A DNA stretch of 64,000 nt from Amoebidium appalachense (Eukaryota > Ichthyosporea): NCBI GenBank assembly GCA_963693365.1, contig CAVNZM010000009.1:2356001-2420000 (forward strand). Reading direction: 5' to 3'. This document shows, in pieces, positions 1 through 36,077 of this stretch. Both the position numbers and the translations under genes were made by a program. The notes beneath the pieces were generated by a model that worked only from the letters and a program-made list of their open reading frames with translations, was not told where the DNA came from and made no database searches. Position 1 is the first letter of the stretch. Each line of letters starts with the position of its first letter.

Positions 1-417
1 GCGTCCGTGCTTCCGCACGTGCATATGCGTGCATGTGTGCGTGCATGTGCGTGCGTGTATGTGTGTGCGCGCCTGCACAAGCGGGATGGGGATACGACAC
101 TATGTATGTACGTGAGAGTTCGTGTGGATGTATTCGCGTTTTTGTGCGCTGGAAAGGCTGCCGAGCTGCAGAAATTTCGAAAGGGGGGGAGGGGCGGAGG
201 GAGGTTAAGGCTGAAGGTGTCTGGGTGGGTTTGGGTACCCTGCAGTCTGGCTACAGGGAAAGGAGGTGGTGGTGTTGAAGGTGAGCTTGGGGGGGAGGGG
301 GGAGGGGAAGGGGGGAGGGGGTTGATGGTGTATGTGTTTGTGGTGGTGGGGGGAGGAGGGGGGGGGGGAGGTGGGGGAGGGAAGCAAGCAAGGGACTCAT
401 TTGGCATATTAATACAG

Positions 418-1692
418 ACAAGGACTGCCGCAGGCCATGTGGGGACTAGTCTACAGTGGTGTGCACCCGCAGTGGATTGCTAACGGGCTGATACCTGCCA
501 CCCAGTACATGCTGAGGGTACAGGTGGGTAGACTACCCTTACACACACACACGCACACATTCGCACACATCTCTCTTCCTTCTCTCGCTCTTATTACTCA
601 TCTTCCCTCCCCCCCCCCCTCCGTCCGTCCTCCCTCCTCCTTCCTTCTTCTCCCTCCCTCCTCCTCTCTATTCCACCCTCCCGTTCTCCCACTGTCCCTC
701 CACCCACCCACCCTTCTCCCTCCCTCTCCCTCTCCTCTCTCTCTCTCCCTCCCTCCCTACCTCTCATCTCTCTTTGTCTTCTCTCGCTTCCCCCCCCCCA
801 ACCCTCCCCCCTCCCTCCCCCCAAACCCCCCCCCTCCCTCCCTCCCTACCTTCTCTCCTCCTTTTCTCTCCCTCTCGTTTACTCCCTCTCCCCCCTCCTC
901 CGTCCCTCCCCCTCTGCATGATCTCTTTATCCCCCCCCCCCCCCCCCCCCCCCGCGTGCGCGTGATCCCATGGGGTTTGATAACCTGCGTTGTCACATGA
1001 TCTTAGAATATGTGGTCTGCACCGAACGAATCATGTTTTTCTTTATCTATCTTTGGGCATCGTGGTGTTTAACTTTATAATTATTTATTTCCAAACACAT
1101 TCTAACCCCCTCCCTCTCCTCCCCCCCCCCCCCCCCCCCCCCCTCCCCCCCCCCCCCCCCCCCCCCCCCTCTCCCCGGGGCACTACAGGCTGTCAATCGT
1201 ATGGGCTGTAGTGCCTATAGTCCCCCAGCCATTCTGACTACACCTGCCGGTCCCCCGGCACCCCCGTGTGACGTCAGATCGATCGAGGCCACACCCTATG
1301 CAGGTAGGTACCCTGAGTACTACCCACGCAGACTATTTGCGCTCAACAGCCCATTTTGTCTGCACTTGCAGAAAACACACTCCTCCGGGCATGCACACAC
1401 ACATGCGCTTGTGCACACACTGCACCATTCTCTGTCAGGGGTGAAGCTTTTGCCACAACGATGGGTTCTGATGCCCAATCCGGAGGCGTTGATTCGGAAG
1501 ATAGCGTTTGGGCATAGTGTGTGCGCTTTTCGTTCCATACAACGCTGCATTTTTCTGCATGCCATGCCAAGCGCAAGGGCTAGGCAGTATCAATCTTTGC
1601 AAAGATGGTTCTGATCTTCAATTCCCCTCCCCCCTCCCCCCCCTCCCCCCTCCCTCCCCCCCTCTGCCTCTCTCTCTCTCTCTCTCTCTCTC

Positions 1693-1749
<57 letters not shown>

Positions 1750-3448
1750 TTCCCTGCCCCCCGGACCCCCTCCTATCCCATCTGCTTTACAGTGACGCTC
1801 CAATGGACGGACGGACCCACCCACGGCCACCCGCTAACGATGTATGCGATCGAGTGTGATCCTCCTCCAATCAAATGGGGCGCAGCAATCAGGGCTGTGC
1901 AGGTGTCACAGACAACCATGGGTGGGTGTATTACCCGGTCTAGGAGTGTTGTTTGCTTGGCTCCTGTTTCTTATCACTCTGGTGTGTGTGTGTGTGTGTG
2001 TGTTTGTGTGGATGGTGTGGTGTTGATGGGGGGGGAGAGAGAGGGGGGGGGGGGGGGGGGGGCTTCTTTGTGTGTGCGTATGTGTTTGTGTGTGTGTGTG
2101 TGTAGCTTATAATGAATATGCTACAGCGAAGGTTGTGTTGTGTTCGTCTCTTTATGCAAAGTCGTTAACCCCAAACTGGCCCTTTTGCTCTATTCTCGTC
2201 TCTCCACGTTAGCATCATCTGCTTCCATCACGATCACTTGCCTACATCTAGTCTGCATTCTTCTGTTCTGCATTTCTGATTCGTTCCCCCCTCCCCCCCC
2301 CCTTCTATTATGCATACTCCTTGTGTGTGCTTGGCGCTCTGTATTGTATTGTCGGTTATGAACATGTACTGCGTCTTCAATAACACATTCTAACCCCCCC
2401 CCCCCCCCCCCCCTCCCCCATAGTGGGCACCAAACGTCAGTATGTGATTGATGGACTTGAGCCTGAGCACACCTACACAGTCAAGATGTGTGCTGCATCT
2501 ACCCTAGGCCCTAGCCCCTACAGGTGGGTCAAATGTGTGGGGCTACAGAATGGACACCCGCAACCGGTAAATATTTATGAATATATTTATGACTACATGT
2601 ACACATATATGGATATCTAATATTTATGAATATGCTATGCATAAATGAATGTATATATAGATCTATATATGTATATGAATATTTATAAGTGTATGCCACT
2701 TGTGGGTGACCCCTACGGGGACAGTGCACATGCATGGAATCACGAGTGATACAGGACCATACTGTCACTGGTATCTGGGGGAAAACTTGTTTGCACGACC
2801 ATGTGGCATTTAACAGAAGGTTGTGAACATGCAGATACTCGCACGTGCACGTGCAAATTCACACATGCTCACTCACTCAGTATCGCACAATACGACCCAC
2901 ACGCACACATCTACGCAACCACTCACCCAGGCACGGACCCACACTCAATTTCTCCCTCTCTTGCTCTCCCGCACTCACCCTCTCTCTCGTACTCTATCAC
3001 ACGATCACGTGTGCGCGTGTGTGTGCGAACGCGCGTGCACACACACACACAGAAGAACACACACACGTACACACACACACACACACACACGCACACACAC
3101 ACACACACAGCTCACCCGTGAGTGTAAGCACCAAGGGATATCCGCCTCCAGCCCCCATCGTGGAGGTTTCCCATGTGAGCCACGACACAATCACACTACA
3201 GTGGTCTATGCCGGGCCAAAACAATGACACAGTCGGTAAGTGAGCCGTTTATTTTTATTTTTATTTTTATTTTTATTTTTATTTTTTTGGGGGGGGGGGG
3301 GGTTTGTCGCTCTGTGTGTATCTTTTTTATCTGTTCGGGAAGAGACGAGAGGAGGAGTTCTGTTTAGTGGAGGTGCGAGACGAGAATTGATTGAGGGAGG
3401 AATGAAGACTGGTCTGGTAGTAGAGAAAAGGGGGGGGGGGGGGGAGGA

Positions 3449-3480
<32 letters not shown>

Positions 3481-3766
3481 ATCAAAGAGGGTGGGGAGGT
3501 GTGAGCGTGGGTGTTTGGGTGGTTTTTTTTTTGTTTTTGTTTTTTGGGGGGGAGGGGGGGGGGGGGGGGGGGGGGGGGGGAGGGCGATGGGGAGGGTGAT
3601 GAAAGTTAAACTGATTTTGGCGCAAACTGGCAGGTGGAGCCAAGGAACCTGGGTTGGTGTATGAGGTGGAATTTAAGCCAGAGACAGCCGGTGACTACAA
3701 GAGCGCATATGTGGGTCTGGATACCACGTGCACGGTAAGGAAAAGAACGGGAAAGGTGGTGGTGGT

Positions 3767-3810
<44 letters not shown>

Positions 3811-4375
3811 GGGGGGGGGGGGAGAAAGGTGGATATCAAAAATGTTTGGCACGTTGATAGTATTGGGTGGGGTGGTAAGTGGGGTACGGCCCCGTGAGGG
3901 AGGGGGGGGGGGGGGAAGAGGGGGGACCGGAGAAGAAGTGGGAGGGGGGAGTGGAGGGGGGGGGAGGGGGGGGGGAGGGAGGAGGGGGAGTGTAGGGGGG
4001 AGAGATGGGGGATGTGAAGAGGCGTGCTTGGCTTTCTTTCGAGTCTCGAACTCTGATGTAATTGATCTTCCATCCCCTCTCCCCCCCCCCCCTTTATCTC
4101 GACTTGGTTTTTTAAATCATTTCCACCCCCCAATTCCTGTGCCTGTGTGCCTCTGCCATCCCCTATTCACACTTTACATTGACTTTCTTCTTTTTCACAC
4201 ACACGTGTAGACACACACGAAACTATACACATGTACTCAAGCACGCAAGCGCACACGCGCGCACACACACACTCTCACACATCCGCCCTCCCCCCCCCCC
4301 CCCCCCCCCCCCTCCCCCTCCCCCTTCCTCCCCTCAACTAACACACACATCTCCCCCCCTTACAACCCTCCTCCC

Positions 4376-4454
<79 letters not shown>

Positions 4455-5351
4455 ATCGAGCGTCTTCAAGTGCTCACCCGCTACTCTGTTCGCGTACGTG
4501 CAAGTAACATCTCCGGCCCGGGCCCCTTCACCCCCCCCCCACCTCATCAGCACCACTCTGCCTGTGCCCACCCCCCGCCCTCCTTCAGTTGACCCACACC
4601 ACTGCTCGCCTGGCATGGCACCCAGTACACAGACTTATGCCTATCGGTATGCTTCATGCCCCCCGTCCCCCCCCCCCCCCCCCCCCCCCCCCGGCACCCG
4701 CCCCGCCCGCCCCCCTTCCCCCCTCCCCCCCTTCCTTTTTTTTTATCATTATGATGGTATGCCCCATCCTCTCCCCCATTTTCCCTAGTAAAGTTTCTCT
4801 CTCAAGTCAAGCCTCCCGAGAGAAACAAGGGGTCCTGGTTGGTGCAGAGTGGGGGGAAAGGGGGGGATTGGGGAAGCAAGAAAAAAAAACACCAAAAGCT
4901 ATCTGTATGTATCACCGGTCTTTGCATGTATTGCCGGTAAGACCCACCACCCTCTCATTCCTCCCCCCCCCCCCCCCCCCCCCCCCCACAGACACACACA
5001 CACACACACTCTCTCTCTCTCTCTCTCTCTCTCCTCCCCCCCCCCCCCCCTCTCTCCCCCTCCCCCCCCCCCCCCCCCCTTCCCCCCACTCCCCCCTCAT
5101 TCTCCATAACCCTTTTTGGCCCCGACATAGCGCCTGAGTAGTCGTCATATGTGTATGGATAAGGGGTTCCTGCATGCGGGTGGGTGCTGTCTGGGCTGGA
5201 GAGGAGGGAAATAGCTCTTGTAGGTGACAGCGGTGAGCGAGAGCAAAGGGGACAAGCCGGGGGTAAGGGGGGGGAGGGGAGGAAGAGGGGGGAGGAGCGG
5301 GAGGGCGGAGGGGGGGGGGGGGGGGGGAGGGGAGGGGGAGGGGGGAGAGAT

Positions 5352-5382
<31 letters not shown>

Positions 5383-5921
5383 TTATTATGTGCATGGTGA
5401 GAAATGCACTAACTGGAAACTGGTGATACCATGCAGTCAGGGGAGCCGATCTCGTTCTTGGGGCTGTGAGAGAGGCATCTAGCAAGGGGCCCATCAGCAC
5501 TGATTGGTTGTGTACTCTCGTAAGACTTGCTGAGGCTAGGGCACCCAAGTGTGGCCCAGTGCGATATGAGGTGCAGTGGAGGTGTAAAGATACTGGCAAG
5601 GAGGGAAGTGAGAATGTGTGTGTGGATACAGAGTTTGTAATTAAGGTGGGTGGATTGATGCTTCTTTGTTTTCTATTGTGAAACGTGATATTTTACCCAA
5701 ATACATGTATGTGTCAGGGGTTGCAATTCATGTGCTCCCGTTAAAAAGTCAGCATGTTTTTTTGTTTTTTTTTTTGCCTTTTTTGCCTTTTTGCCTTTTT
5801 CTTTTTGCCTTTTTCTTTTTCTGGCAATGAAGGGGGAGGAGGGTGGGAAAAGGGGTAAGGGGGGGGGAGAGCGAGAGCTCTTGTACTTTTGTGAGTGCAA
5901 ACACGTCATCCCCCTCCCCCC

Positions 5922-5959
<38 letters not shown>

Positions 5960-7406
5960 ACACCCACCCACCCACCCACCCCCACCCCTACCCTCAACCC
6001 TCAGTCCCTCTCACACACCGACAGGCATGCACACGCAGCACACACACACACACAGGTACGTATGCACGCACACACGCACACATACACATGCACAAATACA
6101 CACACACTCACTCATTCACATTTGCACAACCCAACTTTGCAGCCCACGTGACTCGTCACCACCATGCCAAATTGCCTACCCCCTACACCCACCCTCGCTT
6201 TTAAGCACCTGCCCTCCTTGCACACCCCCCCCCCCCCCCCCCCTCACCCCCCCTCTCTCCCTCCCCTCCCCATCCCCCCCCCACGCACACACACACACAC
6301 CTGCTGAACCCCAAATGCTCAACCCGAATACCCCTCTCCTGGATAGCACAGAATGTTTTTCTATTCATATACACTCTACCCAGGATCTTCAACCCGGAAA
6401 CCAATACGATTTCCGTGTTCGCACTCTCCAACGTCAAGATCCTTCCGCCACACAGACCCCCGACCCAAATTTACCTGCAACCTACAAGCCCGGACCATTT
6501 AGCAAGCCAGTCACCTTCACCGCACCGCCCCTATCATCGGCGCTCCCCCCGGCAAGGACTCTGCCGGCGGAGAACACGAGATCACACATGAGCGGTCCCA
6601 AGGTACCAACGACAACCACAACACAGCAATTTTCCAGTATTCTCCAACAAAAACCGAAAAGTATACCGAAACCCGAAGTAAAAACGATTGCGGCCCAGCG
6701 AACGCAAATCCAAGAGGTTGCAAAACCAAGCACTAAACCTGTAGAGCGAAGTGCGGCACATACCTCCAAACAGCTAAAGCCGAGCAAGAAAACTGAGCAG
6801 AAATCCGTCCAGACTGCACCAAAGGAACCACAAAAGACGAATGCTGTCAACGAAGGTCCCACGGAACCAATTCCCGAAACTATTGCACCGGTGGAAAAGG
6901 AAATATCGGACTCTACGGACAGTATCGAAGAGGAAGTAGATGCAGTTGGGTCGGAAACCATAGATTCGGAAGAAACGAAGGGGAAAACGGAGAGAAAGGA
7001 GGAAAAAACATCATCGGAAGATGTAACGGATGTCCCACCAGAGGAACCAATCGAACGGGGTAATGCAGGGGCAAGCGTACAAATAGCGCCGATTTTTAGC
7101 AAAAAGGCAGGAGGGAAGAAGGCAAAGAAAAACATGAAGCAGTTGCCATATCACATGGTTCGTCAGATGGAGGCGGCGGCAAACGCGGCGGTGACCAATC
7201 AGATGAAGGAGAATGATACAAAAAAAGGAAACTCTTCACCGGATATGGAAGGTGAAAATAATGAGGATGGGGCGGCGGTGGCGGCGAAGAGCGGATCCGG
7301 TCGCGTGGGACGTGTGGTGAAGAGGGTGTTGGAAAGTGATGTTGTCTTTTATGGCATGTATGCGATGGTGATGTGTGGGGTTGTGATTGCTAGCATCGCT
7401 TTGTAG
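418..7406 (+). CDS. Fibronectin type III membrane protein, FNDC3-like (5' end outside window)
   Basis: Exons read with GT-AG borders and compatible phase: 418-523, 1189-1303, 1793-1921, 2424-2523, 3111-3235, 3634-3734, 4455-4648, about 5437-5645, 6384-7406 (TAG stop). They encode about four FN3 modules. Typical FN3 segments are VTLQWTDGP, GLEPEHTYTVKMCA, DTITLQWSMPG, RYSVRVRASNISGPGPF and LQPGNQYDFRVRTLQ. The last exon (340 codons) adds a Lys/Glu/Thr-rich linker and a hydrophobic C-terminal segment. Several FN3 domains plus a C-terminal anchor is the FNDC3A/FNDC3B layout, membrane proteins of the secretory pathway with little known biochemistry. Exon 4455-4648 holds a C10 run (4531-4540), and the FN3 reading before and after it lies in different frames. 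This could be a homopolymer error or a mutation. Upstream exons lie before base 418 or outside the window. Family assignment is fairly sure; exact orthology is not. Confidence 0.8.
524..1188 (+). repeat. Pyrimidine-rich intron with long C runs
   Basis: The intron begins with a short CA tract, then about 350 bases of C/T with several C runs, then a unique stretch (about 970-1100) ending ACACATTCTAACCCC, then a second C run up to the acceptor. The unique stretch resembles the C-run-bounded interspersed family described elsewhere in this window. No coding signal. Confidence 0.7.
2303..2410 (+). repeat. C-run-bounded interspersed element, partial copy (family A)
   Basis: Starts TTCTATTATGCATACTCC and ends AACACATTCTAACCCCC, directly before a poly-C run in an intron of the FN3 gene. 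The copy at 25206-25323 has TTATTATGCATACTC at the same place and ends GCATTCAAACCCCCC. The left end with the GATGGGCTCTG motif is missing here. Confidence 0.5.
3245..3600 (+). repeat. (TTTTA)n followed by long G runs
   Basis: Intron of the FN3 gene. A short TTTTA pentanucleotide array (about 3249-3287) is followed by three G-run blocks. Apart from the splice sites no gene signal is visible. Confidence 0.8.
7341..7403 (+). other. C-terminal transmembrane tail anchor of the FN3 protein
   Basis: The last 21 codons before the stop read VVFYGMYAMVMCGVVIASIA plus a final Leu. The segment is preceded by basic residues (GRVGRVVKRV). This is a single hydrophobic helix with no lumenal tail, as expected for a tail-anchored ER or Golgi protein with its FN3 domains in the cytosol. 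Topology is inferred. Confidence 0.75.
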
Positions 7407-7919
7407 TCGTTATTTGGCGGTTTTAAAATGAGGAAATATTGGTATGTAGGTACTATAATAATATAGTGATATGTGTAGATCTGGTTTAAAGTTTCACCTT
7501 TATTAGATGATTATTAAAGTCTTTGTGGTGAATGTTCTGGTATCTCGGTATAACTTCAAATAGTTTAGTTATGATTGAATCTCTGGGATTTAATTATAAA
7601 CCTACGGCGTTGCACGTGTTCTCTGTTTGATTTTTCATTTTGTTCTGAATGTATGAGACTGGTATTGCAATTATGGTGTTGACAAAGATTTTTTTCACCG
7701 AAATTTAGAGGAATCTTACCGAAAACCGTGTAGGTAAGCTGTTGATTTGCACAAAACAAGGATACAAGCAGAAATCAACAGAAGATATTGGCATGAGCAT
7801 CTGTAATAGTAATTAGTTGTGCCTGAAACAATTCGCTCAGAGCCGCGTTCCATTATCAATGTTTGTCGAAATGAAATGATAGTCGGACCCCTCCCCCCCT
7901 CCCCCCGCCCCCCCTTCTC

Positions 7920-7968
<49 letters not shown>

Positions 7969-8056
7969 ACACGCATGGCCATCCATCACATCCCACCCCA
8001 TTCCCTAAACCGTTTATTCCTCCCCCCTCCCCCCCCCCCCCCCCCCCCCCCGCCCC

Positions 8057-8087
<31 letters not shown>

Positions 8088-8431
8088 AAACAAAAAAAAA
8101 CCCTCAAGTATACATGCATGACTTTGAAAACACACACACTGCAGGCACAAACAGAAGAAAGTTAAACGCAGATCTGCAGCTGGAAAACTTGTCTTCCTGT
8201 GCCAGGCTTGCCGATCCTGAGTCGCCTCTCAGCTAGAGCATGCACATGCGACTCCAGCGAACTTGCTAGTAACCAAAAAATATAGGTCATACGGGAATTT
8301 GCAGCACTCATACATGAGAGCCATTTCCACCCGGTGTGTGATCATGATCAGGTGGCCTCGTCTGTCGCTGCAGCGTTTTGGTTGGGTGGGTGCCACTGGG
8401 TGGTTGGGTGGGTGGGTGGGTGGGTGGGTGT

Positions 8432-8479
<48 letters not shown>

Positions 8480-8646
8480 TGTTCAAAGCATTCTTGAACA
8501 CCGGTACCCCGAAAGGCCTAATTATGGATAACGGAGGTGGTGGTGGTGACGGCCCCCGGCCGGGCTGGAGGGAGGGGAAGTGAGGGGGTGGATAGGGGGG
8601 GCCCGGGCCAGGCAGGTTGCCGCCAAAACCACAAAAGATCAATTAA
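7407..8646. other. Intergenic stretch, no gene seen
   Basis: Includes the 3' flank of the FN3 gene, A/T-rich to about 7860 with several AATAA-like words. A C run and CA tract follow (7919-7972), then a second C run ending in poly-A (8024-8100), a GGGT array (8397-8430) and a G run (8431-8478). No ORF here resembles a protein. Confidence 0.6.
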
Positions 8647-8692
8647 AATATTCCTAAAGTAACTATATTTGGTAGATGCCCCGAAATAAGCT

Positions 8693-8733
8693 CCAATCAG
8701 TTTGCAGGCTCATTTTGTAGCTTGACCAATCAG
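8693..8733 (+). promoter_or_regulatory. Two CCAATCAG boxes upstream of the HECT ligase gene
   Basis: CCAATCAG occurs at 8693-8700 and 8726-8733, about 215-255 bases before the ATG at 8947. The same octamer occurs in the METTL3/eEF3-like intergenic region and CCAATCA in the promoters of the secreted-protein pair, so it is probably a common core-promoter element here. Binding of an NF-Y type factor is inferred from the CCAAT box. Confidence 0.5.
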
Positions 8734-8946
8734 ATATGATTCGTTGCGTCATCATTGACATCAAAAAGCACGGCCCAGCCGCACAGTCGAGAAAAAACCA
8801 AGTCAACACAAGTGCACAACACTCGGAACTTCTCATAGTTGTATTTTTTCTCGCTTTTTTTTTTTTTGTGTTTCTTGCTTATTTCGAAAAGATCATTTAT
8901 AGTCGGAGTAAGCGTTGACTGAAGTTTGAGTGTGGAGGAAGTGAAG

Positions 8947-32835
<23,889 letters not shown>

Positions 32836-33929
32836 GACCCCCCCCCCCCCCCTCGCCCCCAACTTCTCTGGCTCAAAGTTGCGAGATTGAACCCAAAACA
32901 TGAATTTGAAGTATGAACCACCACTAGTCGACTACGAACGTGCTTTCTGTGTATGCTTTATCTACGCACACATTAGCCACATATCATGTTTCCCTTTTTA
33001 CCTCATGGACGGAATGGCTTCCTGTTGGCGTGTGGGAAGCTTCATCTCGCAAAAAAATTAGGCATATTAAACAGAAAACGACACAGATGGTGTAGCTAAC
33101 AAAAAATGTCCGATTGAAAGGCGTGTTACTCTTTGAAACACAATGGGTAGTGACGAACGGTGTATGCATGTAGCCGGGTGAAGACTTGGTGTGTATAGTA
33201 GGGGCTGTGTGTGTGTTTATAGCTAGTTAGGCCCATCTTTCGGTGTCTTTTTTCCTCCTGTTTCAAGCAATTTGCAGAAATCTTTTTTTTAGTTTCTTTG
33301 GTCCTAGCGTGAAATGGGGGCACACATTGCGAAAACACATTTATACCTCAAGTTAACTTTGTTTCATCGTGGTGGTGTGAAAACGAGAAAAAACGTGGTG
33401 GGCTGGTAACACCACATGAATACGAATGTATGGCAAATGCAGATGATATGACTTGCTATAGTCGATATCATACTGGATGCATGTGTGGGTAAACAACACC
33501 CAAGCTGATGTCTGTTTTCTTGTTGACGAAACTCGTGTGTATGTGTGTTTGGGTGAGAGTTGAGTGTGGGTGTGGATGGGTGTAGAAAATGAGGCCGGGA
33601 GCCAGGCACTACGGTGTCAACCAATAGCAGCCCGGTCGGATTTCGTCGGTCCTATATGCGACCAAATACGGATGCAATGTGTCTTACCACCATATAGTGT
33701 TTCGGTTCTGATATACATGTACCCGTGCACACAAGACTCTGAGGGCCTGGACAAGTATTTGTACAATGCATGTGGTGCAAGATTTGAAAGCTGGGGACAA
33801 CAGTGATAAATGTAAAGTCAGGGGAGAGGCTGAGAGGCAAAATTTTTATCCTTTCAACTAATTTTTTTTATTTATTAGTAACGAATGGTTGCGACCACGA
33901 TGGTTTTTTTTTTTGTTTTTGTTTTTTTT

Positions 33930-33992
<63 letters not shown>

Positions 33993-34292
33993 ACGTGTGG
34001 TGGTGGTGGTGGCGGGGTGGGGTTGGGGGGGGAGGGGGGGAGGGGGGGGGGTTGGTTCACGAATCAGTGAAGAAGCTGAAGCGTTTTATTTTTATTATTC
34101 CGTATTAAAATATTCATGAAGATTTTATAATATATTACCACTCATACATACTACGATCGATGTAACGGTATATTCAAACAAGACATTCGCGCTGTGGTAT
34201 ATATGACCACTAAGTACTACATACGTATCATTATTATCCAGACCAAACTTCCATTGTGATAATTATGTGCTCCTACCTTAATTAATATGTAC
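32836..34292. other. Intergenic stretch, no gene seen
   Basis: A C run directly follows the HECT-ligase stop. Mixed-composition sequence follows, then poly-T and GT with a G run at 33901-34051. Short open stretches (for example 33564-33806) have no recognisable domain and no ATG-led coding bias. The 3' UTRs of the HECT gene (+) and of the secreted-protein gene (-) probably both end here. Confidence 0.6.
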
Positions 34293-34850
34293 TTAGCTGC
34301 TAAAGCCCTCATACCAGCCCTTGAAGGTCTCGGACGACTGCAGTGCGCAGAACTTCCACTGGTCCGCCTGGCATGCTGCAGGGGACGTGTACAGGGTCTG
34401 CCCGCACCCACCCGACACACACTTCCACGCCGACACATCGCCTGTCAGCGCACACGAGAAGTCACACCACATGGGGTTGTTGATGGTGCTGCGGTATGCC
34501 CTGAGCGTGAAGCCGGCGGAGTTGCCCACTGGCCCTGTGACGGGCTCTGCGCCAGGGCTGACCTGCCACCAGTTCTGGAACGACGAGTCTGCGTCGTTGT
34601 TCGTGCCGCATGGCTTTCCGGTGACGGTCTGGCAGTCCAGAGGGGAGGAGAAGAGCTGCACTTTCGAAGAAGAACATTGGACACCGGCACCCTGTGCGTT
34701 GGTGAGGTCGCAGCTGTAGCTGGTGTCGTAGGTGGGGTAGGGGTCCTGCAGGGAGAAGGGCACACTGGTGGAGCGGGTGAAGAGAGATGCACACGTGGCC
34801 GTGCTGGCGAGGGCGGCAAGGGTGGCGGAAGCAAAGACTGTGCGCGCCAT
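34293..34850 (-). CDS. Small cysteine-rich secreted protein, copy 1
   Basis: Intronless, 185 residues, ATG at 34850 and TAA stop. The N-terminus MARTVFASATLAALASTATC looks like a signal peptide. The mature part has ten cysteines (residues 47, 59, 73, 81, 129, 133, 144, 149, 160, 168), enough for five disulfides, and is rich in Ser, Gly, Trp and Tyr. No family is recognised. The divergent gene at 36078-36635 encodes the same protein with 11 replacements, none at a cysteine. Codons are strongly GC-rich against an AT-rich flank. A TATA box and CCAAT boxes lie upstream. An extracellular, effector or wall-associated role is possible but is a guess. Confidence 0.8.
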   Translation of the reverse strand: MARTVFASATLAALASTATCASLFTRSTSVPFSLQDPYPTYDTSYSCDLTNAQGAGVQCSSSKVQLFSSPLDCQTVTGKPCGTNNDADSSFQNWWQVSPGAEPVTGPVGNSAGFTLRAYRSTINNPMWCDFSCALTGDVSAWKCVSGGCGQTLYTSPAACQADQWKFCALQSSETFKGWYEGFSS

Positions 34851-34934
34851 TTTGAACAAGCAGATAGGAGGTAGTCGGAAGACGCAGGTCAGCTTGGGAG
34901 ATGATGTGTTTACTCATTCCAAAGTTTCCGCTGG

Positions 34935-34976
34935 TTTATATACCCAGGAGGTTAGCAATGATGGCTTTTGATTGGT
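34935..34976 (-). promoter_or_regulatory. TATA box and CCAATCAAAAG motif of copy 1
   Basis: On the minus strand TATATAAA (34935-34942) lies about 85 bases before the ATG. ACCAATCAAAAGCCAT (34961-34976) lies just upstream of it. The opposite gene has ACCAATCAAAAGGCAT and TATATAAA in the same order. These motifs survive although the rest of the two promoters is dissimilar. Confidence 0.65.
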
Positions 34977-35536
34977 AAATGAGCTGCAAACAAACCCCGA
35001 AAATAGCCACCAATCAAATACTTGGGAGGTTAGAATAAATTCTTTCAAAAAAAAAAGGGGGGTTTCTTGGCGCCAGTTTTTGACCTTCGGAAGACTCGGG
35101 ACTTTGGAAGGCTAAAAACAGTTTGCACCGCCTGTTATAGGATATATAATATAAATAATAAGGAGGAGATTCTTATGGCATATAATTCATTCCCATTCTA
35201 CCTAGCTTCTCCCTACTATCTCTGCAGCTGATCCAATCCGATGAGACATCCGCACATTCCTCAATGATTCCAGTTGCATCCGTCTCGAGACGCAATCGCA
35301 ACTTCACACTGAACAGGGCCTGGGCCATGACGCACAGGTGGAGACAATTTTCTACCTGCATGCGCACTGCTGAAGGTTTTTCTGCTATTTACTATGACAT
35401 GATACTTATATGATGTTCCTAATAAGTCCATCGCTGTGACAGTCACAGGCTGGCAGTGGCAGAAGGCTTGGTGCATGGCCACGGCCATCTAGGAGTCTCT
35501 AGATAGCCGTGTGCATGGCGTATTGGCATCTGTGTG

Positions 35537-35801
35537 ACGTAGATATACATCGAGTCACCCCAGACACGGAAGCCCCATTTACATCGTGTTGTTGCGACAT
35601 CGAAATGTGATGGGAATATGAATTCGAACACGGATGAAAGTCGGATGGGGGACGGATGGTCACAGCTTTCGTTGACAAGATCTATGTTTTGGACAAGGAA
35701 AAGACTGAGGACCTGGCAGGTCCCGGAAGCCCCATTTACATCGTGATGTTTATTGATCTGGGGGGCATCCGTGTCTGGGGTGACTCGATGTATATCTACG
35801 T
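35537..35801. repeat. 32-base perfect inverted repeat between the divergent twins
   Basis: ACGTAGATATACATCGAGTC and the following 12 bases (35537-35568) recur as the exact reverse complement at 35770-35801. A direct repeat, CGGAAGCCCCATTTACATCG, lies at 35567 and again at 35724. The inverted arms could form a hairpin or cruciform midway between the two start codons. It may be the scar of the inverted duplication, or a small element. Confidence 0.8.
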
Positions 35802-35829
35802 GACTACGTCACATCTGTGTGATAAATTC

Positions 35830-35946
35830 AACCAATCAAAAGGCATTTATTTTTCGGAGATTCGCGAATCGGATTCGGGGAACTTTGAAACAAGGAACAG
35901 ATCCACCAATCACAAATCCTAAATGAAAGAGCTTTGAGTATATAAA
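35830..35946 (+). promoter_or_regulatory. CCAAT boxes and TATA box of copy 2
   Basis: ACCAATCAAAAGGCAT (35830-35845), a second CCAATCA near 35905, and TATATAAA (35939-35946) lie 132 or more bases before the ATG at 36078. The first motif matches the copy 1 promoter almost base for base. Confidence 0.65.
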
Positions 35947-36077
35947 CTTGGCCAGGCCGCAGTACGAGCGAACAACAACTCAGTTACAACTGGCAAAGAA
36001 CAAACGGAACCTAAGTCGGCACAATTTTACAAATCTCCCACGTCCCACATCATAGTACTAACAAAATTAACCAAAAA

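Noticed and set aside
4955-5599. 214-codon minus-strand ORF with Ser/Pro/Leu runs
   Set aside because: Arises from GA and G runs in an intron and the antisense of an FN3 exon.
34287-34874. 195-codon plus-strand ORF antisense to secreted copy 1 (and its counterpart 36027-36680)
   Set aside because: The same antisense frame is open in both copies only because of GC-rich codon use. The signal peptide and conserved cysteines are on the other strand.
35656-35922. 88-codon ORF between the secreted twins, and the overlapping minus ORF 35443-35631
   Set aside because: Both share RVWGDSMYIYVT only because they read the same inverted repeat in opposite directions. The plus ORF runs into the copy 2 promoter.
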